From contig JAIWZP010000013.1 in assembly GCA_025201375.1 (NCBI GenBank), positions 124,001 to 188,000 on the forward strand: a stretch of 64,000 nucleotides of DNA, given 5' to 3'. Position 1 is the first letter of the stretch; the number at the start of each line of letters is the position of its first letter. The position numbers and the translations under genes were made by a program. Positions 44,427-56,579 of this stretch are shown here, piece after piece. Source of the stretch: Gongronella butleri (lineage: Eukaryota > Mucoromycota > Mucoromycetes > Mucorales > Cunninghamellaceae). Below the pieces are notes generated by a model. The model did not search any database. It saw only the letters and a list, made by a program, of their open reading frames with translations, and had not been told where the DNA came from.

Positions 44427-46139
44427 ATGAAATCTCTCCTTTTTGTGGCGCTCACGGCACTGACTGCGTGTCACGCCGTGCCTCTTGACAACCAGCATGA
44501 CCAGGGTCATGGTTCTGACGATGCCTTTGTCAAAATTTCATCCGATGGCAAGGGATTCACGCTCAATGGCAAGCCATACCTGATCCGCGGCGCCAACTAT
44601 TGGCAAGGCATGAACATTGGCGCCAGCGACGCGCAGGGCGGCAACGTGACGCGTCTCGAGACGGAAATCCAGCAGATGGCGCAAATGGGTAAGAGCAATT
44701 GAGCGTGTTTTTTTCATTGTTGAAACGCGCGCGCTCATCCAATTTGTTTTTCGGCTGCTCAGGAATCAACAATTTGCGCATCATGGGCGGTTCCGAGGGG
44801 CCTGATGACCAGCCGTATCGCATGCGCCCCTCGTTGATGCCTTCTCCGGGCAAGTACAACGAGGACATTTTCGTTGGGCTTGATCGAACGTTGGACGTCA
44901 TGGGCAAAAACAACATGACGGCCGTCGTCACGCTTGGCAACTTTTGGCAGTGGAGCGGCGGCTTTGGCCAGTATGTTGCGTGGGTGGTACAAAACGAGAC
45001 CATCCCTTACCCGGTTGGCAATGTGTCGTACGACGAGTTTACAAAGTAAGCAAAAAGGAACAAATCGTTGGGAATTTAGGACGAATTGAAATGAATTCTT
45101 TGTGCCTTTGTTTTTTTTATGAAAAAAGCTATGTGGCGCAATTTTACAACAATAGCGCGATTGCGCCAAAAGCGAGTGCGATGTGGAAACGGCACATTCG
45201 CACAGTGCAAGGCCGCGTGAACACGGTCAATGGCAAAAAATACAGCGACGACCCTGTGATCATGTCGTGGGAGATTGCCAATGAGCCGCAGACGGCGCCG
45301 TACGAGTGGTTTAGCGATATTTCGTCGTTCATCAAGCGCGGGGCGCCCAAACAGCTCGTGACGACCGGCCTGGAGAGCAAACTCGACGAATTTGACTTTA
45401 ATCGCGCACACGACCACAAGGACATTGATTACGCGTGCTGCCACTGCTGGGTGGAGAATTGGGGCATCTACAATGCCAGCGTCGAGACCGACTTGCCCAA
45501 GGCGCAACAATACATGGCCGACTTTTTGACATCGCGTGCCCAGTGGGCTGCCAGCATCAAGAAACCTATTTTGCTCGAGGAATTCGGTATGGCCCGTGAT
45601 GCTTGGCGCAACCCGTCGGACCTCGCGTACAAATACCTGCCTTCCACGCCAACCAGCCACAAGGATGCCTATTACAAGGGCGCGTTTGATCAAATAGTCG
45701 AAATGGCGCGCAATCAGTCCATGGTCGGCAGCAACTTTTGGGCCTACGCCGGCGAAGGCCGCTCCACCGACGCCCCCAACAAGTTTAACATGACTTGGCT
45801 TGGTAAATTCCGCGCTTTTGGTGTGCGTTGACCTCTCATTGCCACAACTGACGCGATTTTTTTTAATTTCTTGTGTCCTCTCAATACCGATATCATAGGA
45901 GATCCTCCCCATGAAGTGAGTGGCTTGAGAAAAGAGCAACGAAAAATAGGCGATGCGTCCAAACGCGAAATGTCACGCTTAGAGTCGCGTCGCATCACGT
46001 GAAAATGCTCATTTCTCACTTTTTCCATTTTTTTTAGCCTCATGGCTGGTATAGCGTCTATGACAATGACACCACGGTCGACATTATCAAGACTTACAAC
46101 TCGCAGCTCCTGCAGGTGCAAGAGTCGCTTGGCAATTGA
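44427..46139 (+). CDS. secreted GH5 endo-1,4-beta-mannanase
   Basis: Five exons: 44427-44688, 44763-45045, 45129-45802, 45899-45915 and 46038-46139 (1338 nt, 445 aa). Exon 4 is a 17-nt microexon. The enzyme cleaves beta-1,4-mannan outside the cell. Residues 1-17 (MKSLLFVALTALTACHA) are a signal peptide. GH5 hallmarks are 'FTLNGKPYLIRGANYW', 'LRIMGGSEG', the acid/base Glu in 'SWEIANEPQ' (about E234), 'HCWVENWG' and the nucleophile in 'ILLEEFGMARDAW' (about E333). With the microexon the C-terminus reads 'WLGDPPHEPHGWYSVYDND', the normal ending of fungal mannanases; without it the frame stops after 'FRAFGVR'. N-glycosylation sequons (NVT, NMT, NNS, NAS, NQS) are present. No carbohydrate-binding module. 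Confidence 0.92.
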
Positions 46140-47624
46140 TGCGAAAATCATGCCATTTCCTTACAAATTATATATTAAAAAAGTGCCTTTTTGCAATCAT
46201 TTACAGTAATGCTTTGATGGCCCTTTTGATGGCCATCTGCCCGTCCTGGTGTGTTTGGAAAGGAGATGATCGAGGAAGCAGGAGTGACATGGTTGCCTCA
46301 TATGAATAGCAGGATTGCTTGCCGCAGAGAACAATGAAATGCCTCGAGTGCCTTTTTTTTTTTTTTTGGTTGAGCCGTTGCCATTAGGGCTGTGATCTCG
46401 GCACCATTTGCGTGGTGCGCACCCGTGTGTCTGGCATCCCCAAAAAGCCTTAAAAAACTTAATGTTGATTTGAGAAAGAAGCGCTTTTTCAAAATAAAAT
46501 GTTCTGTTTTGGGGTCAACGGTAGCCAAAATGACCGCCATCAATGGCATTGTTGATCATTGGCTTTCAAATACATATGCTGATATTTGACGTTTTCAGCG
46601 TCAGGGACAGGGCACGTGCAGTCCATTCGACATGGCCATTGGCTCCCTTATTTTGCGGAGTGTGCGGAGCGCGGATTTCTTTTTTCATACGCGGTGGCAA
46701 ATTGATGCATCCCTGATCTGATATTCAACGAGATGGACGAGTCATCGATCGGATCATAAGGAATTGACGTGATTGAAGATGAGCGGGGACATGAAATGCT
46801 CAGTGTTCCGAGCAAAAGCGACGCGTGAAAGAAAGCTACTTGTTTTTTTTTATTTTTTTTGAAACTGGAGCTACTCATCATGCGTGTCATTGATTGTCAA
46901 GACTGCACAGACCTCAAAGTTATGCGCCAATGGATTGTCCTGTTGCCTTTTTTTTTTTTATCACGTACTATCATAGCAACGACGTGGTCTCACGTGGGGC
47001 GCTCGTTTTGGCTAGCAATTTAAATCCGTGGCCTCGCTTTTTGGCGTTGCCGTGTCCAGGGGAAATCTTGACCCGCTCCGTGTCATCCCCCCTCTTGGCG
47101 AGCAAAAAAAGAAAAAAAAATCCGGCTTCTCAAAAGCCGTGAAAAATGCGAGATGAAACGGCAAACAATGAAAACAGGCCAAGGCAAGCCACTGTCATTT
47201 CCCCATCCCGTATTTTACGCGCATGTCGACGCAAAAATCATCTTTTTTCTTTTTTTTGACCCATTGTGTCGTCTTTTGGCGCACCCGGGTCTGAAACAGT
47301 CGCACGAAAAAAAAAAGAAACATCAATGGGCCCTTGAGGAAAGCCGGCACGCATTTTTTAATATTGTTGCAAGACTGCAATTTGCATGGGGGTAGCTGAT
47401 CCTCCGGGAATCGTTGCCGTCTTTTTCCACGTTTTTTTTTATTTTATCTTGCTTTGCTTGCAGTCTTACGGCTATGTCTGGATCAAAATGCCTTTTTTTT
47501 TTGGCGGCAAAGCAGGGTCTGGATTGGGGGGGGGGAAAAAAGGAAAGATGGCCAAGAAAGCACGGAGGTACAAGACCCTATTCGCTGTCGCTTTGTTCTT
47601 CCTTTTTGAGATTCTTTTTTTTCC
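46140..47624. other. gene-free stretch
   Basis: No gene supported. The 47400-47780 part is T-rich leader of the arrestin-like gene. Confidence 0.45.
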
Positions 47625-47632
47625 TATAAAAG
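47625..47632 (+). promoter_or_regulatory. TATA box of the arrestin-like gene
   Basis: TATAAAAG lies 159 bp upstream of the ATG at 47784, followed by a T-rich leader. Confidence 0.55.
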
Positions 47633-47783
47633 CGGGCCGTGATCGACCACTTTTTCCGCTTGTTCCTTTTTTTATCTTTTTTTTCTTTTGCTTGTTGTTC
47701 CCAAGGCTTTCGGTCAGCACTTCCCCCCCCCATACCACTTTTTTTTTTTTTTTGGCTTCGTTCATCTTTTCCACGTCCAATCC

Positions 47784-49031
47784 ATGGCTTTATCCATACA
47801 GCTCGCCTCTTCGGCTCTTGATCCGCTGCGGTCGTCGCGGCTGCAAGGTTATGTCAGTCTTGCGACGGCCAAACGTGCGGATTTGGCAGCCGTGGACCTG
47901 CCCACGCCGCCAGCAGACAGCCCGTCGTCGTCGCCCACGTCGTCCTCCAAAGGTACGTTCCTTCCTTGCATGATGTCGTGCCCTGTGAACACGTGTGTCC
48001 AATTTGTTGGCGAGGAGCTTGTGCTGGGTAATGCAATGAGGCTCATTGACGACACATACCGGTTGAGCACGGACGAATGGACCTACGACTATGACAAGAA
48101 GCAATGGTGCCTGCATTTCGACATTCCATTACCATGCCTGCGTGATCTCCCCATCTCGTTTGCGCCTCTCGATCACAGGATACCCTCGCCGCACGATGAC
48201 GATCAAGTTGTCCGCGGCCACCCATTGACGCAAGACCAGCAGAAAAATGACAATGGCGACAATGGCGCCGTCGCATCCATCCAATACCACGTCAGGGCAA
48301 CGGCACGCTACCAAAATACAGATTTGCAAGCATCCGCGCCCGTCACCGTGCAGTCGCCGCGCGCAGACACGACACACGACGCCAAACCAATGACTAAAAC
48401 GTGCTGGGGCATGTCTGAACATAAGCATTGGCTATACGAATTGGAGCTGCCGCAATGGGTCGAAGCCACAAAGCCGTTCAATGTAGGCATCCGCACAAAA
48501 TCACGCAGCGTCGCATCTAGCAACGACAATGCCACCTGTATGATCACCATCCAGTTGTACGAAGCGGTCAAAGTCGAGTAGGTGACGCAAAAAAACCAAA
48601 AAAAGCAAGAAATCGCAAAAAAAAAAAACGCAAAAAGTCAAAAAAAAAAATGGCGCAGATGGGCTCATTATTGTACGCGTCTTTTTTTTTTTCTTCTTCT
48701 TTATGATAATTGTAGCACACAACCCGAGACGACGATGACGTTGTTGACAAGTTCTCACCTGCTCAAAAACCCCTCAACCACATGGTCCAGTCCCTGCACC
48801 GTGCCCTTGGAATTGCTCACTCTGCCGTCGTCGGGAAGCTTATCAAGTCCCCGGATTCACATCTCGCACCACCTCTGTGTCACACTACGCTATTATTCCC
48901 CTGAGCAAAAGCAGGCACGTCAATTGGACGCCATCCACTATCGTTGCATGGTCCCCGTCTTTGCTGGCCCTTGCTCCTCCAAGCAACAAGATTCGGACCG
49001 CGACAGCGGCATCTCCATGAAGTCGTGCTAG
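47784..49031 (+). CDS. arrestin-like (alpha-arrestin/ART) protein
   Basis: Modelled as two exons, 47784-48556 and 48716-49031 (1089 nt, 362 aa). Alpha-arrestins link membrane transporters to Rsp5-type ubiquitin ligases. The N-lobe shows strands 'LQGYVSLATAK', 'NTCVQFVGEELV' and a 'FDIPLPCLRDLPISF' segment matching the family's 'F.lP..LP.SF' step. The C-lobe shows 'ARYQNTDLQASAPVTV', 'YELELPQWV', 'MITIQ' and 'ISHHLCVTLRYYSPE', all typical. No PPxY motif was seen, so ligase recruitment may differ. The 3' exon is certain in frame, but the donor is not: GTACGA at 48557 is in phase, while the frame otherwise reaches a TAG at 48579-48581. A GTACGT inside the first exon (47953) could be an alternative donor. 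AATAAA near 49157. Confidence 0.78.
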
Positions 49032-49999
49032 TGGCCAAGCGCCCATTGAAGTGGCAAAATGAGTGCGGTCTTTTTTTTTTCTTTCTCTTGCTCAATTGCT
49101 CATTTCTTTCCCCTTCCCCCTTGTCCAACCCGCTGATTGTTTCTCCTCCATTTGAAATAAATTGTACATATCTTTTTCCCCTTTCAATAATGCGTGGTTT
49201 TACAAAAAAGTTTAATCGGTGAGGCAATTTAAAACCCTCGCGTGTCACGGGCATGACGTCGCGCTTGCCCCACGCGCTCGGATGCCGATCACTTGCGCCC
49301 TTTTTTTTTATTTCTCTTTGGGTCACATGGTGTCCAATTGGCCCCTGCAGGAACGCAAAAATGACAGGCACCTCGCCAAAAGTCCTGGTGGCGCGGAAAA
49401 TGGACAAATCGAGCACAGCTTCTTGTTTGTTCCCCCTCTATGATATCACTTACCAGGAGCGTGGTATATGAAGCGCGCCACACGACCATTGCCCGATACA
49501 AATGGCGTCGCGACAATGACTTCGGTGATGTTTTGCCCCAATTGAACTTTTTATTATATATTGATTCTTTGTGTGCCTGAAAGAAACACTGAACCCTAAT
49601 GGCGTCGTATACACAAGGGACCAATGACATGCAGAAAAGCAATCAAAACTCGCAAAAAAAAGAGACGCCGAGCGGCAAAAAAAAAGTCATTTGCATGAAT
49701 GCGTCATTTATTGGGGCATGCCAGAAACAGCGCAGAGCCGAGTAACGCTCGTCATAGATAACGTTGATACTTGCCTTTTATTGAAGCCATATTGCACGTT
49801 CTTTGGATAAGCGAGATGGCGAGCAATGAGCAAACCAAATAAGATGATTGTCATTTTCTGCCCTTTTGAGTTCATCCAGCATGCTGCCGAGCCAGCGCAT
49901 GGGCTCATGAACCCGCAGTTTGCCAAATTTGTATATTGGAATGATATTTTCAAATACTTTGAGAAAAGCGTTGATCGTTTATATGCATCAACATGCCAA
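49032..49999. other. gene-free stretch
   Basis: 3' flank of the arrestin-like gene and then DNA without a supportable gene; weak R3-like texture begins about 49740. Confidence 0.45.
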
Positions 50000-50800
50000 A
50001 ATCGCTTCAATTCGAGACTGCTGGCGTTTCAGCGAATCGGTCTTGCTCAAATTTTGACCAGAAGCGCGTTGTCGCTCGAGGGATCCAGTGGGATTTGGGT
50101 TGTGGCAATTGAAGGTCATTGGTGGTCAACTATCCACAAATCAAAATTTGACCTTCGCGAGCACCCAAATCCAAAATTGAAAATAGGGGTCTCCAGAAGC
50201 GCACCAAACTTGCACACAAGAGAATCCCTATGGAGAAATCATGAAAAATGCTAAAAACATATGTGATGAATCTGCTGGTTGACGAGCAATTCGTGATTTT
50301 GTCGTTTATTTCAACGGCGAATTGCGCGGGGAAAACGCGTTCATAGAACCGCGCCGACGCGTCCATTAGAACGAAGGACGCCCGTTGCATGGATTTGCTT
50401 TGAACCGGCGCGTGTAACGTGACGTTTGACACGGTTTACGACGCGTCGAAAACGACTAATAAATTTCAATGTTGATTCCGTTCTATCAAAAACACCTGTT
50501 TCCCACCGATCACCCATTTCCACGTACGCGCCAAGTCGCTCTCTTTCCGATGATATGATTTTCAAGGCGCAATGACAATTTTTCGTCGACTTTACCTTGA
50601 GACGAAAATTCGCAGATTTTCTTGCTTTACCCGACAACACGTCAATGGACCCCTCGTTTTTATCTCGTTCCTGTCGGTAATAGTAGGTTTGCCGACAGGT
50701 GACCCAAGAACACATCATACCATGCTTCTAATCGCGATTTCTCCGCAACCACATGATCGATCGCCGATTTTAACGCGGCTGCACACGAAAGACAAAGGCG
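50000..50800. repeat. dispersed repeat R3, copy 3
   Basis: Matches R3 copies 1 and 2 in the same orientation: 'CACCAAACTTGCACACAAGA' near 50203, 'GAACCGGCGCGTGTAACGTG' near 50401, 'GACGCGTCGAAAACGACT' near 50441, 'ACCTTGAGACGAAAA' near 50594, 'GGACCCCTCGTTTTTATCTC' near 50648. Ends are not sharply defined. Confidence 0.7.
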
Positions 50801-51274
50801 AAAAACAATTAGTGTAAAGTTTTAATGTCAATATTGTCAAGCATGACACCGATAAAAGGTGCAAAAATGGTAAAATTCCAGCTGTTTGATCCATTGCTAG
50901 CGGTGCAGCGACCCCATCTCTGTTAAATTTGGATGAATGGCCGCTCATGGACATGGAAACATAATGCAATAGTCCCGGGCGACTTGGGCATGCTCTAAGA
51001 GAAAAAGGATCAAAAGAACGATGCAAAAGCGCCTTTTGGCAACTTTCTCCTGTTGGAACTTTTTGAATCACTGAATTGCTGCAGAATGCACTCCCAAGGC
51101 GGCCTTTGCAAGCCATGTTTCAGTTTGTGTGAGAGCAGGGTCGGAAGACGCGTCTTTTTTTCGCGTTTTCTTGTTTCTGGTCTTAAAAATGAACATTTTA
51201 TTTGAATGCTATGTGACAATGAACAAATGGGATGTGCTAAAAGAGGGGGGTAGAGGAATCAAGGGTTGGGGGGT
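50801..51274. other. gene-free stretch
   Basis: Possibly the continuation of R3 copy 3, then the 3' flank of homocitrate synthase. Nothing else seen. Confidence 0.4.
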
Positions 51275-52834
51275 TTAATGGGCGGTGTCGGGCAGGCCGG
51301 CAATCATATCTGGATTTTCCAGCTTGTCGAGGAACGCGACGTGGACGCCCTTGTTCTTTGCTGAATGATAATGGCGAAGCAAGACGTCGACATTGTCGAT
51401 GGAGAGGGGGCGGATGTCGGCGAGTTCCTTGATCTTTGTCGTGACCTGCTTGGCGTCGTCGTCGGTCAAATCGAGATTCAGCTGCTCGACACGGTTTTTG
51501 ACGGCGTTCCATCCGGTGAGGCGATGGCCAATGGACACGTAGCGCGTCATGCCAAAGTCCTCGGGCTTGAGGATCTCGTAGGTGGACGGATTGTTGAGAA
51601 TGGCCTTGGCGTGGATGCCGGCCTTGTGGGTGAACGCGCAATAGCCCGTGATATAGTTGTTGAAGGGCACCTGGATGCTCACGGCGTCCGCCACAATGTT
51701 CTCGACCTCGCGGATCTTGGTCAGGTCGTACTTGCCCATCACATACTCCTTGTCCGCCGCGTACATGCTCGCCAAAAGACCGCCAAGAGGCGTAATGCCA
51801 TTGCGCTCGCCAATGCCCAAAACAGAGGTGTCAATATGCGTCGCACCAGCCTCCAAAGCTTTTTTTTTTTTTAAAAAAAAAAAGAGTAAAAAGTGAGCCA
51901 CATGAACGCGCTTTTTGACACGCTTTTGTTGTTTTTTTGTTTTTTTTTCCGTGTTTTTTTTTCCAATTTTCTTACCGGCATAAGCATTGGCGATGGCACA
52001 GCCGGTGTCATTGTGGAAGTGGCACTCGATGTCGCAGCTGACGACGGAGCGGAGGGTGCGCACAAGTTCATAGACTTGCCTGGGATTGGCGCAGCCGACA
52101 GTGTCAGCAATGCCGACGCGTGTGACGCCGATTTTGTCGACGGCCTTGTAGATGCTGAGGAGATCGACGAGATCGGAGCGGAACGAGTCTTCTGTGGAGA
52201 AGCGGACCTCGAGTCCCTTGGACTTGATGTAGGTGATGACCTCAATGGCCTTGTTGGTGATGTATTCCATGTCCTTGCCGTGCGAGAATTCGCGCAAATA
52301 GCTAGACGTGCCGATGACGACGTCGAGGCCGTCGACGCCCGTGTCAATGGCCAATTTGGCATCGTCCATGTGGCAACGCGTGTGCGTCAAAATCTTGGCC
52401 TTGAGACCCAAGCTCGAAATGACCTTGCAATCGTTGCGCGATTGCTCCGATGCCGCAGGCGACGTCAATTCCAAATAGTCCACACCAATATCGTCCAGCG
52501 CCTTGGCAATCTCCACCTTTTTTTCAGTCGTGAAAAACGCATTGGCAAACTGCTCGCCCTCTGAAATAATGAAAAAAAAACAACAAATTGGTTCATTGTC
52601 AGCCCTTTTTTTTTTTTTTTGTGGCGCCCTTCTTTTTTTGGGGGAGGAAGAGGGGTGTCTCTTTCTGCCCTCCCTTGAACATGTGCATCAGCCCCATGAT
52701 TTACCTCGCAATGTGGATTCAATGATTTTGAACTTTGAAATATTGGACATTGGGTCGGGATACTTTGGCGCATAGGGCGACGCGATAGGTTCCTTTGGGC
52801 GCGAGGCTTCGCCGTTTCCGTTGTTGACAGCCAT
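51275..52834 (-). CDS. LYS20: homocitrate synthase
   Basis: Three exons: 52834-52705, 52560-51976 and 51858-51275 (1299 nt, 432 aa; yeast Lys20/21 are of this size). It condenses acetyl-CoA with 2-oxoglutarate, the first step of fungal lysine synthesis by the alpha-aminoadipate route. Seen in order: '[19 protein letters not shown]' (metal- and substrate-binding R-E), '[15 protein letters not shown]', '[14 protein letters not shown]', the metal-binding HxH of '[17 protein letters not shown]', '[11 protein letters not shown]', and '[14 protein letters not shown]'. The C-terminal part ('[20 protein letters not shown]') is the lysine-feedback region in relatives. Intron 2 is 117 nt, in frame and stop-free, with a T13A11 inverted repeat at its 3' end. 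The 5' end faces MTHFR across 837 bp. Confidence 0.95.
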
Positions 52835-53671
52835 GGTGAAAAGGTGAATTGACGAGGGACAAATAAAAAAAAGTGAAAAAGAGAGAAAGAAAGAAAAAAA
52901 AAAAAGACGGATAGATAATCTCTCGTATATTTCTGGGGTTCATTGATCTTGCGTTTGATGTGTCATATCGTCCAATCAGCAGCACGCTGGCGGAGTTGGT
53001 CATTGCAACGTATTTGGCAACCCGCGACACGAATCGGACACGTTGATTGGATCAGAGCCGACTTTTTCTTCCCAAAAGAACGATGCGATCCGCGTTCGAC
53101 GGTCTTTCTTTCATGTGAACGACGTGGCATGGCCCTCTTCTGCCCTAGATGCTCTTTTCCCTTGCAATTGGGCTCAGAAGGTTCAGTGAGCGCAGCAAAT
53201 TCGCAAGAAAGAAAAAAGACGCGCATTTTTGCTCACGTCGCACACAGTGCCTCGATTTCTTGGGTTCGATGGCATCTAATGCAGGTTGTGGATGATGGCT
53301 GAAGGCGACGTAAAGGGTCCATGGTGCAACGACCATATTATTTTCACCATTTTTTTCTGTGTTTTCTCTTTTTTTGAATTTTTTTTCTTTTGCCTAGCTG
53401 ATGTGGCGTATTGATTCATTGACCCATTGCATTCGTTGAGTACGATGTCTTGGGCCGTGGGAGGCGTCTGGCCATGAGTCATTGGGCGCAACATTCCAAG
53501 CGGAAGGGAAGCAGAGTGGAAAAAATGACGTGAGCGGAGATTCAAGTAGGCCAATCAGAAGCGCGGGAAGGTCCGTTTGGAAGATCGGCCTCTCACCTCT
53601 TGTTTTTGTCCTCTTTCCACTTTTCTTGCCCTTGTTTTCTCTTTTTTTCATTCTCTCTTTTTCCTTAAATC
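52835..53671. other. shared divergent promoter, homocitrate synthase / MTHFR
   Basis: Both genes start outward from this 837-bp region. Apart from the TGAGTCA at 53475 I see inverted CCAAT boxes (GATTGG near 53046 and CCAATCAG near 52971 and 53551). Leaders on both sides are C/T-rich in the transcribed sense. Confidence 0.6.
53475..53481. promoter_or_regulatory. TGAGTCA (Gcn4-type) site
   Basis: A perfect 7-mer 191-197 bp upstream of the MTHFR ATG and about 640 bp upstream of the homocitrate synthase ATG. It is a plausible target of the bZIP factor at 26.6-27.5 kb, but the 7-mer is expected by chance several times in the window. Confidence 0.4.
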
Positions 53672-55898
53672 ATGAAGGTCAGCGACAAAATCAGCCAGGC
53701 TGAGAAGGAAGGACGTAAATTCTGGTCCTTTGAGTATTTCCCTCCCAAGACTGCACAGGTATAAAGGACACTGACAGGCTGGTTCGCGCGTTTTTTTCCT
53801 TTTTTTTGCGCAAAGGCAAGCTTACGTATCTCTTGTTGTTGTTCTTTTTTTTTTTCTTATGCGACTAGGGCGTGCAAAATCTGTATGACCGCATGGAGCG
53901 CATGCAGCGCATGGGTCCCGAATTCATTGACGTGACGTGGGGCGCCGGTGGCTCATCGGCTGATTTGACGATGGAAATCGTGTCCACGGCGCAATCTGTG
54001 TACGGTCTCGAGACGATGATGCATTTGACGTGCACTAATATGCCCATTGACAAGATTGACACGGCTCTGAAGGTAAGATACAGGGCTAATTCGCGCAATT
54101 TGAGCTTTCTCACGCCTTTTTTTTTGGCATTTCTTTTTGCTTTTTTTTTTTCTTTGCCAGGCTGCCAAGGATTGCGGTTGCCAAAACATTCTTGCACTGC
54201 GTGGCGATCCTCCCAAGGGCCAGTCTGACTGGGAGTCGTGCGACAATGGCTTTGAGCATGCGATTGATCTTGTGAAATACATTCGCAAGCAATATGGCGA
54301 CTATTTCTGCATTGGCGTTGCGGGACATCCCGAGGGCCACGTGGACTGTGACGACAAGGAGCAGGATCTACTGTATCTCAAGGAAAAGGTCGATGCCGGC
54401 GCCGATCTGGTCATCACGCAGCTCTTTTTCGATGTTGATTGCTTCCTGGACTTTGTCAAGCGTGCGCGTGCCATTGGCATCCAGTGCCCCATCCTGCCCG
54501 GCGTCTTCCCCATCCAGAATTACTCGGGTCTTAAGCGCGTCATCACCTTTAGCGGCAACAATGTGCCCCAAAAGATTTGGGACGAGCTCGAGCCCATCAA
54601 GGACGACGACGCCGCCGTCAAGGAGTACGGCATCTCGCTGACCATGGATTTCGTTCGCAAATTCTGGGCCGCAGGCATCAATGGCTTCCACATTTACACG
54701 TTTAATCTTGAACGCTCCTCGCGACTCATCCTCGAGCGCCTCGATCTCGTGGCACCTCTCGAGACCATCAAGCCGTTGCCATGGAATCCCGTAAAAAAAA
54801 AAAAAAAACACGAAAAAAGGAGGGTTATTAAGCAACGCGTTTTTTTTTTTTGTTTTTTTGCAGTCGCTGACGCAAAAGCGCGCCAAGGAGAATGTGCGTC
54901 CTATTTTCTGGAAGAACCGGGCCAAGAGCTACATTCAGCGCACGGAGTTTTGGGACGAATTCCCCAATGGTCGCTGGGGCGATTCTCGCTCGCCTGCTTT
55001 TGGCGAATTGGACGGCTACGGTGTGTCGCTAAAGTACCAGACGGAGCAATGCCGCGACATGTGGGGTGTGCCCGAGTCTGTGGACGACATTGCCGTGCTG
55101 TTTGCCAAGTATTGTAAGGGCAAGATCTCGGGGATTCCCTGGAGCGCGCAGCCGCTCGAGGCCGAGACCGAGACGATCCGCCAGCGCCTCGCCGGCATCA
55201 ACCTGCTTGGCTACTTGTCCATCAACTCGCAGCCTGCGGTCAATGGCGTCAAGAGCTCACACCCCACCTATGGATGGGGACCCAAAAATGGCTATGTCTA
55301 TCAAAAGGCCTATCTTGAATTCTTTGTCTCGCCCGCCATGCTCGATGACCTCGTCGAAAAGATTGGCAAGGACCCCTATGTCACGTACTATGCCGTCAAC
55401 AAGCAGGTAAAAACAAAAAAAAAAAAAAGAAAAAGGCAAACGCGACGCGTCCATGTGGCTCAATTCTTTTTTATTTTAGGGCGATTTGAAAGCCAACACG
55501 CAAAGCGACCACCCCAATGCCGTGACGTGGGGTGTGTTCCCTGGCAAGGAGGTGATTCAACCCACCATTGTTGAGTCCACGGCGTTCATGGCCTGGAAAG
55601 ACGAGGCTTTTGAACTGTGGAATGAATGGGCCCGCGTGTACGATCGCCAAAGCAAGTCGGCTGAGGTCATCTTGGATATTGCCAACAACTGGTACTTGAT
55701 CAACATTGGTAAAGCATGAAGAAAACGCGAAAAATGGGCGAATTGGACGCGATATTCACGTTTTGTCATTTTCCCCTCTCTATAGTGCACAATGACTTCC
55801 AAGATGAAGGTGCAATTTGGCGCCTGTTTGACTTGGAAATTGACGGCGAGATTTCCAAAAAGATTAGACAGAATTCTGTACATGAAGGCGACTATTAG
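53672..55898 (+). CDS. MET13: methylenetetrahydrofolate reductase
   Basis: Six exons: 53672-53758, 53869-54072, 54161-54790, 54864-55406, 55480-55708 and 55786-55898 (1806 nt, 601 aa, the size of yeast Met13). It reduces 5,10-methylene- to 5-methyl-tetrahydrofolate with FAD and NAD(P)H, feeding methionine synthesis. The N-terminal TIM barrel shows '[10 protein letters not shown]' (catalytic Glu about 21), '[16 protein letters not shown]', '[12 protein letters not shown]', 'GVAGHPEGH' and '[13 protein letters not shown]'. The eukaryotic C-terminal regulatory domain follows ('[20 protein letters not shown]', 'INSQPAVNG', '[19 protein letters not shown]', '[16 protein letters not shown]'), normally responsible for S-adenosylmethionine inhibition. 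Introns 1-4 are phase 0 or carry homopolymer runs next to the splice sites. AATAAA near 55994. Confidence 0.96.
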
Positions 55899-56417
55899 AT
55901 GCTTTGCCCCGTTAGATACCGTGTTTTTTTCATCTTTTTTTTTTTTTTTTTTGCCCACTCTCCCATTTTTCTTATGTAAACTTGTCCGATTTAATAAAAA
56001 GCGTCTACCCCTCCGCCAAGAAATTGCGACTTTGAGCGTTGGAACGGCCAAATGATCATAAAATGGCATCATTGTCGGCGCTTGTCAAGAGAAGCCATCC
56101 GATGACCGCCCTTCCACGTTGGGCAAAGGACAGGCATGCTCGTCCCCATTGCCAATACGTCACAACGGCCAAACACACGCTAGAAACAGCCCAAAAAAAT
56201 AAAATAAAATAGAAAAACGCTTGTCGACGCGATGTATGCCCAGTTGCACGCCGTCCTGCACGCCAGGCAGACACAGGCTCACCAAAAAAGTGATCATCGC
56301 GGCTCACGTGGCCATTGACATGCGACGTGGCTGCAGAAACACAGAAAAAAAAAGTATAGAAAAGCCATCTTGGCGTCATTTGTGCTCTCGCCGAGCCCCA
56401 CGAGTGTGACCCATTGC

Positions 56418-56457
<40 letters not shown>

Positions 56458-56579
56458 AAGTGCCTTGGATGTCGATGATGGGCCCTGATCTGCGGTGCAT
56501 GCATCTTTTCCGCTTGTTTTGCAGAAAATGCGATCAATTCTGTTTTATTTGTGCGTTTCAAAACAGTAAGAATACATTT
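55899..56579. other. intergenic DNA between convergent genes
   Basis: 3' flanks of MTHFR (plus) and of the secreted protein gene (minus); includes an A33 run at 56422-56454. No gene. Confidence 0.5.
56422..56454. repeat. A33 homopolymer
   Basis: Thirty-three consecutive A in the intergenic region between convergent genes. Confidence 0.9.
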
